Positions 6,428 through 11,833 of a DNA stretch of 12,714 bases are shown here, piece by piece. Every line of letters begins with the position of its first letter. Within the stretch, counting starts at the first letter, position 1. The DNA comes from Crocinitomicaceae bacterium. Its GTDB lineage: Bacteria > Bacteroidota > Bacteroidia > Flavobacteriales_D > Crocinitomicaceae. The stretch spans positions 1 through 12,714 of the forward strand of contig JABSPC010000138.1 of NCBI GenBank assembly GCA_013215515.1. Reading direction: 5' to 3'. The notes under the pieces are model-generated. The model was not told the origin of the DNA. It ran no database searches and saw only the letters and a list, made by a program, of their open reading frames with translations. The translations under genes were made by a program, and so were the position numbers.

Positions 6428-7290
6428 TCAAGCAGCTTGTTTTTTGTAATTCAATTTTTCAAATTCTAATATGGTCATTCCATCTAATGTAGAATGTCTT
6501 CTTTGCCTGTTGTACCAAGTTTCTATGTAATCAAAAACGGCTAATTCAGCTTGTTTTCTAGTGTTGTAATCTTGATGATACACAATTACCTTTTCTACTC
6601 ATGCTTCGTGTCACTAGCTCATTTCTGTCGAGATAATTGGCGAACTATTTGCATGCATATTGTATTCCTCTGTCTGAATGAAAAATTAGTGGAGCATCAA
6701 TCTTACGATTATCATTTGCCATTTTCCAAGCTGGAACGACAGTATCTTTTGCATATATTGTTTTACTGAGTGCTCAGCCAATGATTTTTCTATCCCATAA
6801 ATCCAGAATTATAGTCAAATACACCCATCCCTCTTTTGTTGCTATATCTGTAATGTCTGACACCCAGGCTTCATTAGGTTTTTCTGTTCTAAAGCCTCGA
6901 TTCAATTTATTGGGAACAATTGAATATTTATGATTTGAATTCGTTGTTACCTTCCACTTCTTTCGAATCTTACTTTGAATACCATTTGATTTCATCAATC
7001 GAGCAACTTTTGGTTTGGAAGCTGAAAAACCAAGTTCTTGTAACTCTCTACAAATACGTGGGCTTCCGTAGGTATATCTACTTTTTATATGAATTTCTGT
7101 AATCATCTCCTCTAGCGCTTTGTTTTCTTGCTCACGTTTCGATGGCTTGCGATTCCTCCAACTGTAATAGCTGCTACGACTCAACCGTAAAACTTTACAC
7201 ATCCTTTTAACTGGGAACATACAGTGATGCTCCTTGATAAACTCGTACCTCCACAGTCGTTCTTGGAAAAGATGCCTACCGCCTTTTTTT
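6428..7290 (-). pseudogene. IS3-family transposase orfB, inactivated
   Basis: This was originally a DDE transposase of about 280 aa made by frameshift fusion with orfA. Minus-strand pieces in order are AVGIFSKND in the -1 frame after the A8 run; an apparent 2-bp TG duplication near 7251-7258 that shifts the frame; WRYEFIKEHHCMFPVKRMCK; and the helix-turn-helix and integrase core with the first Asp in WVSDITD. A TGA (6776-6774) then replaces an expected Trp after RKIIG. The frame continues through the second Asp (HSDRG) to a TAG (6647-6645), and then to RKGNC near 6584. There about 17 codons corresponding to WDNAVAESFF and its surroundings are missing. The end YHQDYNTRKQ to KLNYKKQAA stops at 6428-6430. 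Loss of the catalytic Glu makes the enzyme certainly inactive. Confidence 0.85.
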
Positions 7291-7554
7291 TAATATATCA
7301 CGCTCTAGTTTCAAATCACGGTTCTCCTTACGTAATCGACGTAGTTCTTCTGTTTCAACATCTTGTATCGTTGATGGAACTCCTGAACCCGTGAAGACTT
7401 CGCCTTCTTTTTGATAAAACTCTTTTCGCCAGCGATATAATAATGGTTCACGTATACCCAAACTTATTGCAACCTCTTTTATACTATCGCTTTTGTTACT
7501 CATTTCAATAGCTTTCAGCTTGAATTCTTTGCTGAACTTTTTTATTGCTTTCAT
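7276..7554 (-). CDS. IS3-family transposase orfA
   Basis: A 92-aa protein with the usual HTH_Tnp_1 fold: basic N-terminus MKAIKKFSKEFKLKAIEM, a helix-turn-helix (SIKEVAISLGIREPLLYRWRKEF), then a leucine-zipper-like coiled coil (TEELRRLRKENRDLKLERDILKK). It binds the terminal inverted repeats and dimerises. The frame is intact and ends just after an A8 run where ribosomes would slip -1 to make the OrfAB fusion. With orfB destroyed, OrfA alone could at most bind IS ends and interfere with related copies. Confidence 0.85.
   Translation of the reverse strand: MKAIKKFSKEFKLKAIEMSNKSDSIKEVAISLGIREPLLYRWRKEFYQKEGEVFTGSGVPSTIQDVETEELRRLRKENRDLKLERDILKKRR
7284..7291 (-). other. Programmed -1 frameshift slippery run (A8)
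   Basis: The minus strand reads TTAAAAAAAAGG at the end of orfA. Slipping back one base leads into AVGIFSKND, the expected start of the orfB part. This is the typical IS3-family site, and it no longer matters because orfB is broken further on. Confidence 0.65.
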
Positions 7555-7588
7555 GCGTCTAATTTAAAATAGTTAATGCTTACTAAAC

Positions 7589-7608
7589 TATCTTAACTAA
7601 ACTGTCCA
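7589..7608 (-). repeat. Terminal inverted repeat, orfA end of the IS
   Basis: Minus strand TGGACAGTTTAGTTAAGATA, the partner of the repeat at 6406-6425. It lies 35 bp upstream of the orfA start. Confidence 0.8.
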
Positions 7609-7683
7609 GTCTAATATAGTACTTCCAGAAGCAACAGTGGATAGAATCAATACTAACAACAATAATAGTGTGGAAAGCTTCAT
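7609..7683 (-). pseudogene. 5' end of a small secreted-protein gene cut by the IS
   Basis: ATG at 7683, 29 bp after the bufC stop, opens 25 codons that encode a clear signal peptide (MKLSTLLLLLVLILSTVASG) and then STILD. The next codons, WTV and a stop, are made from the IS end itself. The gene was thus the fourth member of the MNIO operon and lost its body when the IS inserted. A possible 3' end is at 6354-6405. Its product is unknown. A short exported protein in this position could be a second substrate peptide or an accessory factor, which is inference. Confidence 0.6.
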
Positions 7684-7712
7684 TGAAATGCGATTGGTAG
7701 AAACGAAACTAA

Positions 7713-8450
7713 TCATTTCATCCCTTTAACGAGCTGAATCCCTTCCAGTTTAGAAATAAACTCAAGGCAAAACTGGAAGATTTCGTCCGTAGGTTCAATT
7801 TCATTTTGAACCAAAATATTCTCGAGAATGTTTGCAACGGTATCGGGTTGAATCGAAAGCTGCTCAGTTAATACAGCTAAAAAAGGCGTCAACTCCATCA
7901 TCTTGACGGTAAAGTCATCTTGATCACGGTAGAGAAGAATGAAATAAGGTCCCTGATGCTCCTCAATATCATCCCATTTCTCATTGTGAATAGGATATGT
8001 AAGTTGCACGACTTCAAACTCGTTGTGAAGTACCAATTGAACATTCAAATCATCATTAAACCCTTTTAAATAAACGGGTTCCCAATCCTTCCGGTAGAAC
8101 AATTCAAATTGACTCCATTCAAAACGAAGCGCATCATTTAACCAATTGTAATTATTCTCAACTCCCCATTGTGATTTCTCCTCATGACTAATCAATGAAA
8201 AAGGCATCTTCCAGAATTGAGGTTCTTGGCATTTAAAGCTGAGCACAAAACCGTGTATGAACTCCGTCCACTTCTCTTCTTCTAAGGCTCTTAAAGTTAG
8301 CGGGTATGTATTTCTTAGGGCACTATCAAAATTAGTCAGCACCATTGACCTATAAGACTCCTTAGCCTCTACATCAATGTCCATCTCTTGTCCTGTACGA
8401 CAATAAACACCAAATTGATTTTGCTTTATGATTGATTTTGATTCAAACAT
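7713..8450 (-). CDS. bufC: BufC/HvfC-type (DUF2063) partner of the MNIO enzyme
   Basis: A 245-aa cytoplasmic protein. Proteins of this family pair with DUF692 enzymes and present the precursor peptide to them (MbnC, HvfC, BufC). The N-terminal DUF2063-like helical part is at about 30-95 (YRSMVLTNFDSALRNTYPLTLRALEEEKWTEFIHGF), including the typical R/N...YP...L..E pattern. A beta-rich middle (VYLKGF, VQLVLHNEFEVVQL, GPYFILLYRD) and a C-terminal helical/winged part (FLAVLTEQLSIQPDTVANILENIL) fit the peptide-binding RRE-like fold of MbnC. It overlaps bufB by 8 bp (ATGTTTGA), so translation is coupled. Assignment is from position plus pattern; the family is very divergent. Confidence 0.75.
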   Translation of the reverse strand: MFESKSIIKQNQFGVYCRTGQEMDIDVEAKESYRSMVLTNFDSALRNTYPLTLRALEEEKWTEFIHGFVLSFKCQEPQFWKMPFSLISHEEKSQWGVENNYNWLNDALRFEWSQFELFYRKDWEPVYLKGFNDDLNVQLVLHNEFEVVQLTYPIHNEKWDDIEEHQGPYFILLYRDQDDFTVKMMELTPFLAVLTEQLSIQPDTVANILENILVQNEIEPTDEIFQFCLEFISKLEGIQLVKGMK

Positions 8451-9270
8451 TGACAGAACTTGAATCTAAAATTGTTCTAATTTCTGACATATCCTCTTTG
8501 AGGTCGTTGAAGTCTTCGAAATTAACGTCACGCTCCAACATCACCGGCACTGAATCAGGTAACTCTCTTATTACTTCGTTAAATAACTCATAAACAGGTT
8601 GAATAATTTTCTGACCATGCGTATCTAGAATAAGGCCGTCTTCCGTAGCTTCGTGACCACCAATATGGACGTAATTTACATTTTCGAGAGCAATCTCTTC
8701 TATAAATTTTCGGGGATCATAATTGTGATTTTGAGAATTCACAAATATATTATTGACATCCAACAACACTTTGCACTTCGACTCTTCAGCAATTTTATTG
8801 AAAAATTGAGCCTCTGAAAGCTCAGCCTCTAGCACTGTGTAATATGTTATATTCTCCAACACCAACGGGCGTTCCATGAAATCTTGAATTGTTCTAATTC
8901 TTTCCGATATATGCTTTACGGCATCACCAGTAAAAGGCACAGGGAGCGATTCATACAGGTGGGCATTATCACATGTGGAAAAAGACAAGTGTTCACTGTA
9001 AATATCAATGTTGTACTCGTCTAGAAAGTCCTTGATCTTTTTAAGAAATTCAAAGTTAAAAGGATCAGTACTCCCAATTGAAAGAGAGAGTCCATGCGCT
9101 GTAAACGAATACTTCTCTGCCACTCGAGACAGAATTGATCGCCAATACCCTCCTACTTCAATCCAGTTTTCGGGTGCAAGTTCAAGAAAATCAGGGCGAG
9201 AGTCTTCAATATCGCAGATCTCCAAGGCAATTTCACGCCTCAAACCAAGACCTACTTTATTGTTACTCAT
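8443..9270 (-). CDS. bufB: DUF692/MNIO iron oxidase (BufB-type) for peptide modification
   Basis: A 275-aa TIM-barrel protein of the DUF692 family, now called multinuclear non-heme iron-dependent oxidative enzymes (MNIO; MbnB, HvfB, BufB, ChrH). With two or three irons and O2, these enzymes oxidise cysteine or other residues in precursor peptides, for example to oxazolone-thioamide or thiooxazole. The family signature is complete: VGLGLR at 6-11, ELAPENW at 30-36, and putative metal ligands H59 (AHGLSLS), H94 (SEHLSF), E139 (VLENI), D171 (LLDVNN), H202 (YVHIGGHE), D216 and H218 (LDTHG), and E246 (MLERD). It sits between the candidate precursor (17 bp upstream) and the DUF2063 partner (8-bp overlap). 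The chemistry and substrate residues are unknown, since the precursor is unlike the known substrates. Confidence 0.92.
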   Translation of the reverse strand: MSNNKVGLGLRREIALEICDIEDSRPDFLELAPENWIEVGGYWRSILSRVAEKYSFTAHGLSLSIGSTDPFNFEFLKKIKDFLDEYNIDIYSEHLSFSTCDNAHLYESLPVPFTGDAVKHISERIRTIQDFMERPLVLENITYYTVLEAELSEAQFFNKIAEESKCKVLLDVNNIFVNSQNHNYDPRKFIEEIALENVNYVHIGGHEATEDGLILDTHGQKIIQPVYELFNEVIRELPDSVPVMLERDVNFEDFNDLKEDMSEIRTILDSSSVNV

Positions 9271-9287
9271 GAATAGTTAATTCTGAA

Positions 9288-9581
9288 TTATTTTGAAGCT
9301 TTTTTAGATTGCTTCCCAGACTTCCGAATAGCACGTTTATCTTGACGTGTCCATTTGCGTTGTTGTTTTTTAAATCCCTCTGGATTACCATACGCACAAC
9401 AAAGTTCTGCTGGGGAAAGAACGATATCCGAATCAGAAACTTCATTGATATCTAAGATCTTTGTTTGAATCTCTTTTGCAGATCCTAAATCTCTAGTTTC
9501 AAATAAGTTGCAGTCATTGGCGAATGCTGATCCAGCAAACAATATCGTTGATCCTAATAAAAATGCTTTTCCTTTTCCCAT
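9288..9581 (-). CDS. Candidate MNIO precursor peptide: exported, Cys-containing, basic tail
   Basis: A 97-aa protein. Residues 1-21 are a Sec-type signal peptide ending A-F-A, giving a mature N-terminus NDCNLFETR. The mature part has three cysteines (24, 61, 62), an acidic middle (about 28-58: LGSAKEIQ, INEVSDSD), the motif AELCCAYGNPEG at 59-69, and a Lys/Arg-rich tail from 71 to 97 with a single Trp at 77. It heads the operon, as bufferin (BufA) and HvfA precursors do, and those are also exported. It does not show the EGKCG-type repeats of HvfA or the four-Cys DUF2282 pattern that I know for BufA. It is therefore called a precursor by position, signal peptide and cysteines only; a separate small secreted protein is the alternative. 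Confidence 0.6.
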   Translation of the reverse strand: MGKGKAFLLGSTILFAGSAFANDCNLFETRDLGSAKEIQTKILDINEVSDSDIVLSPAELCCAYGNPEGFKKQQRKWTRQDKRAIRKSGKQSKKASK

Positions 9582-9607
9582 GGCTCTTAGTTTTAATTGA
9601 TTCTATT

Positions 9608-9640
9608 AATCTATACAATCATCTTCTAATTCCGTTCAAA
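9608..9640 (-). promoter_or_regulatory. Weak promoter candidate of the MNIO operon
   Basis: Minus-strand TTTG (9640-9637) comes from the palindrome CAAATTTG. After 21-23 bp there is only a poor -7 (TATAGATT or TAGATTAA). The position, about 30 bp before the precursor ATG, is right; the sequence match is weak. Confidence 0.25.
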
Positions 9641-9672
9641 TTTGCAGATATTAACATTTATTTATGACTTTG
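9641..9672 (+). promoter_or_regulatory. Promoter of the 47-aa Lys-rich protein gene
   Basis: TTTG (9641-9644), a 20-bp spacer and TGACTTTG (9665-9672), one base from TAnnTTTG. The leader would be about 25 nt to ATG 9703. The -33 TTTG is half of CAAATTTG (9637-9644), whose other half serves the opposite strand. Confidence 0.45.
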
Positions 9673-9702
9673 AATTCAGAATGAATAATTAGATTTACCA
9701 GT

Positions 9703-9846
9703 ATGGCAAAGCAAAAGAACACTAATAATAAGAAGAAGCATACGAAACTTCTAAATCAAAAAAAGACGAAGAAACAACTTACCAAAGAATTCAATAAATC
9801 TCGTTTAAAGGAAATTATGAAAAAAGCCAATAAATCTAATTCATAG
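9703..9846 (+). CDS. 47-aa Lys-rich cytoplasmic protein
   Basis: The ATG at 9703 opens MAKQKNTNNKKKHTK and the frame ends at TAG 9844-9846. Of 47 residues 16 are Lys and one is Arg, against two Glu. There is no signal peptide, no Cys and no membrane segment. The sequence looks like a helical, nucleic-acid-binding tail (QLTKEFNKSRLKEIMKKANK). Reasons to accept such a short gene are a fair promoter at 9641-9672, a proper start context after it, and amphipathic Lys spacing instead of random composition. RNA or DNA binding is inferred. It is divergent from the MNIO operon, but I see no direct functional link. Confidence 0.5.
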   Translation: MAKQKNTNNKKKHTKLLNQKKTKKQLTKEFNKSRLKEIMKKANKSNS

Positions 9847-9881
9847 AATTGACACTCATCAACCTCTTTTCATCTACAATC

Positions 9882-10022
9882 TTATTTTAGAATCAATTTA
9901 CCTGTTTTAATTTGTACTCGATTCGCGGAAATTCCGTAGAAGTAAATTCCAAGATCATTGGTTGGAGCGCAAGTAGTACTATCTTCTACTACACCTGATT
10001 TCACTAGAAATTCTAAAGTAAA
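9882..10022 (-). pseudogene. Orphan C-terminal fragment of a T9SS-exported protein
   Basis: A minus-strand frame of 46 codons between stops, without a Met, reads FTLEFLVKSGVVEDSTTCAP, continues with GIYFYGISANRVQIKTGKL and ends ILK at TAA 9884-9882. The block GIYFYGI...TGKL...K is what the last residues of type A T9SS sorting domains look like. The frame is closed upstream by TAA (10025-10023), and no protein body exists before it because the microsatellite and helicase follow. So this is the leftover tail of a lost gene. The stretch 9847-10180 otherwise holds only a hairpin and the AACT repeat. Confidence 0.55.
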
Positions 10023-10062
10023 TTAAACAACAAAATAATATTGCCGTGACGAATAATTGAAG

Positions 10063-10087
10063 GTGACTATTAGACCTAAATAATCAC
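10063..10087 (-). terminator. Imperfect hairpin downstream of the helicase gene
   Basis: GTGACTATT (10063-10071) pairs with AATAATCAC (10079-10087) with one mismatch and a 7-nt loop. It lies beyond the AACT repeat, about 95 bp after the helicase stop. There is no T-run on either side, so a terminator role is uncertain. Confidence 0.25.
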
Positions 10088-10110
10088 ACACTTGAACAAG
10101 CTACAAGGAG

Positions 10111-10177
<67 letters not shown>

Positions 10178-10180
10178 GTC

Positions 10181-11533
10181 CTACCCTCTCTTCTGCTTTT
10201 TGTGATACGTTTTGTCACCACGCGTCTGAGCCTTTTTATATTTCTTCGCAATCTCTCTTTTATAACTACCGCCTTGATTGGTTTTCAAATTCTTCGCTTT
10301 CTTTTCGTGAAAGCCAGGAGCCATTTCAACTTTTTTGGTGTTTCGGTCTTCGTTTAAGCTGTAATCCTCTGGCTGCTCATCTGGAGTCAACTCGCTAGAT
10401 ACTTCAACTTCATTCGGAAAGTCCAACTGAGGGATCTTATAATCCATCAAAGCTTCAATGGATTCTTTTGATGACACTTCCTTTTCGGTAAAGAACAGTA
10501 TCGTCTTACCTTCCTTCTCCGCTCTACCTGTTCTCCCAATTCTATGCATATAGTTTTCAGGGAATCCAGGAGTATCAAAGTTGATAACGTGTGTAATTTG
10601 ATCTAAATCCAGTCCACGAGACATAATATCGGTGGAAACTAAAATACGATTAACACCAGCATCAAAGTCTTCAATAGATCGAATCCTATAATTCTGCGAC
10701 TTGTTTGAGTGAATTATACAGCTCTCTTGTCCAAAATCAGGCTCAATAGCATTAAATAAGCGATCGGCGCTTTTCTTATTGGATACGAAAACGAGAACTT
10801 TTCCAAACACTTCTCGATCTGAAATCAGATGTTTAAGCAAGTTTACTTTGGTATAAAAATTCTCTACAGGATAGCATTGTTGACTAATATTATCAAGTGG
10901 AGTTCCACTTACTGCAATCGATATTTTAACCGGCGCAACAAAGAAATCATCAATCAAAGCATCGACATGATCGGTCATTGTTGCTGAGAACATTATGTTC
11001 TGTCTTCTTTCCGGAAGGAGCTCTAAAATATTTGTGATTTGGCGTCTGAAACCGAGGTCAAGCATAACATCTACCTCATCGATAACCAGCTTCTTAATCC
11101 CCTTAACTACAAGTGATTGATTAAGTATTAAATCATACAATCGACCTGGGGTTGCAACTACAACATCTGCTCCGTCAAGAAGCTTGGCACTTTGCGTTTT
11201 AATGTTTACTCCTCCATAAATACCCATCGTCCTTACGGTCATGTATTTCGTGAAGTTTTCAATTTCTTCGATCACTTGAAGAACAAGCTCTCGTGTCGGA
11301 ACCAAGACCAAAATCCGAGGATTTAATTGCTTTGAAAACTGAAGTTCTTCCAACATAGGAAGCATGTACCCCAATGTCTTACCTGTACCCGTTTGGGCAA
11401 TTCCAAGAACGTCTCTACCGGACAGAACGACTGAAAACGACTGTTGTTGAATTGGCGTAGGTGTTACGAACCCAAGATCATCTATAGCGTTTTTCAGCTG
11501 TTTTCTTAGTCTAAAATCTTCAAAAGAGGACAT
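10181..11533 (-). CDS. DEAD-box (DEVD variant) RNA helicase, RhlE-like
   Basis: A 450-aa protein from the ATG at 11533. An in-frame ATG at 11578 falls on the promoter and is rejected. The protein unwinds RNA duplexes with ATP, typically in ribosome assembly or mRNA decay. Motifs (from 11533) are the Q motif GFVTPTPIQQQ near 21-31, motif I AQTGTGKT at 46-53, motif Ia PTREL, motif Ib TPGR, motif II DEVD at 152-155 in place of DEAD, motif III SAT at 183-185, motif V with STDIMSRGLD, and motif VI HRIGRTGR at 330-337. The last 60 residues or so form an acidic, then strongly basic, unstructured tail ending HKKQKRG, useful for RNA contact. The stop is followed 3 bp later by the AACT microsatellite. 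It appears to be transcribed alone from its own promoter. Confidence 0.95.
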   Translation of the reverse strand: MSSFEDFRLRKQLKNAIDDLGFVTPTPIQQQSFSVVLSGRDVLGIAQTGTGKTLGYMLPMLEELQFSKQLNPRILVLVPTRELVLQVIEEIENFTKYMTVRTMGIYGGVNIKTQSAKLLDGADVVVATPGRLYDLILNQSLVVKGIKKLVIDEVDVMLDLGFRRQITNILELLPERRQNIMFSATMTDHVDALIDDFFVAPVKISIAVSGTPLDNISQQCYPVENFYTKVNLLKHLISDREVFGKVLVFVSNKKSADRLFNAIEPDFGQESCIIHSNKSQNYRIRSIEDFDAGVNRILVSTDIMSRGLDLDQITHVINFDTPGFPENYMHRIGRTGRAEKEGKTILFFTEKEVSSKESIEALMDYKIPQLDFPNEVEVSSELTPDEQPEDYSLNEDRNTKKVEMAPGFHEKKAKNLKTNQGGSYKREIAKKYKKAQTRGDKTYHKKQKRG

Positions 11534-11547
11534 GCTTATTTTTTTTA

Positions 11548-11578
11548 CAAAGTTAATATATAATGAAGCTATAACCAA
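11548..11578 (-). promoter_or_regulatory. Promoter of the helicase gene
   Basis: Minus strand TTG (11578-11576), a 20-bp spacer and TAACTTTG (11555-11548) match the Bacteroidota promoter consensus fully. The start site would be about 7 bp downstream, leaving a very short leader of about 8-10 nt before ATG 11533. This decides the start codon against the upstream ATG. Confidence 0.65.
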
Positions 11579-11701
11579 TTAAACCACCCCCAAAAGTCAC
11601 CAAGTGAATTTCTAAATAAAACTGAAAAACCACCTAATATTAGACTAAAACATTTAATTTCGACACCATCAATCAACCTTTTAGAAAATAAAAAGAATGA
11701 T

Positions 11702-11733
11702 AAGACCGTTGGGAATTACAGCGGTCTTTTTTT
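11702..11733 (+). terminator. Rho-independent terminator hairpin
   Basis: AAGACCG (11702-11708) pairs with CGGTCTT (11722-11728) around a 13-nt loop and is followed by a T-run ending at 11733. The good U-run is on the plus strand, yet no plus-strand gene lies upstream. On the minus strand, downstream of the dehydrogenase gene (stop 11834), the hairpin is followed by ATCATTCTTTTT, so it may act in both directions. The rest of 11581-11833 shows no gene. Confidence 0.6.
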
Positions 11734-11833
11734 GTTTCAACTTTACCAAATCCTTATACACCACAAATTAGCACTACACCAAACTTTTATAGGATGGTAT
11801 TAACAGAATTTGAATAGAAACGATACAGGGTTA

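Larger units (their letters stand above)
6406..7608 (-). mobile_element. Decayed IS3-family insertion sequence
   Basis: The element is 1203 bp and bounded by imperfect inverted repeats. The plus strand at 6406-6425 starts TGGACAAATTAGTTAAGGTA, and the minus strand from 7608 starts TGGACAGTTTAGTTAAGATA (16 of 20 identical). Inside are orfA (HTH and coiled coil), an A8 run for frameshifting, and orfB (DDE integrase core), the standard IS3 plan. orfB carries two stop codons, a 2-bp insertion and a deletion removing the third catalytic residue, so this copy cannot move by itself. No clear 3-4 bp target duplication flanks it (AAG on one side, GTC on the other), which points to decay or deletion next to the element. 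Confidence 0.85.

Noticed and set aside
6551..6769. Plus-strand open frame of 72 codons
   Set aside because: It lies antisense to the broken IS3 transposase, whose fragments explain the sequence codon by codon.
6353..7617. TCTAATAT on both sides of the IS (6353-6360 and 7610-7617) as a target duplication
   Set aside because: The copies are at different distances from the ends (45 bp and 1 bp), and IS3 elements make 3-4 bp duplications; most likely chance in AT-rich DNA.
9008..9280. Plus-strand open frame of 90 codons
   Set aside because: It mirrors the DUF692 gene on the other strand, which has the full family signature.
9288..9581. Assignment of the 97-aa protein as a standard bufferin (DUF2282) or HvfA
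   Set aside because: It has three cysteines including a CC pair and no EGKCG repeats; only operon position and export signal agree, so it was kept as a candidate precursor of unknown class.
11534..11578. Upstream ATG start for the helicase
   Set aside because: The ATG overlaps the -33 box and lies upstream of a full consensus -7 element, so it would not be transcribed.
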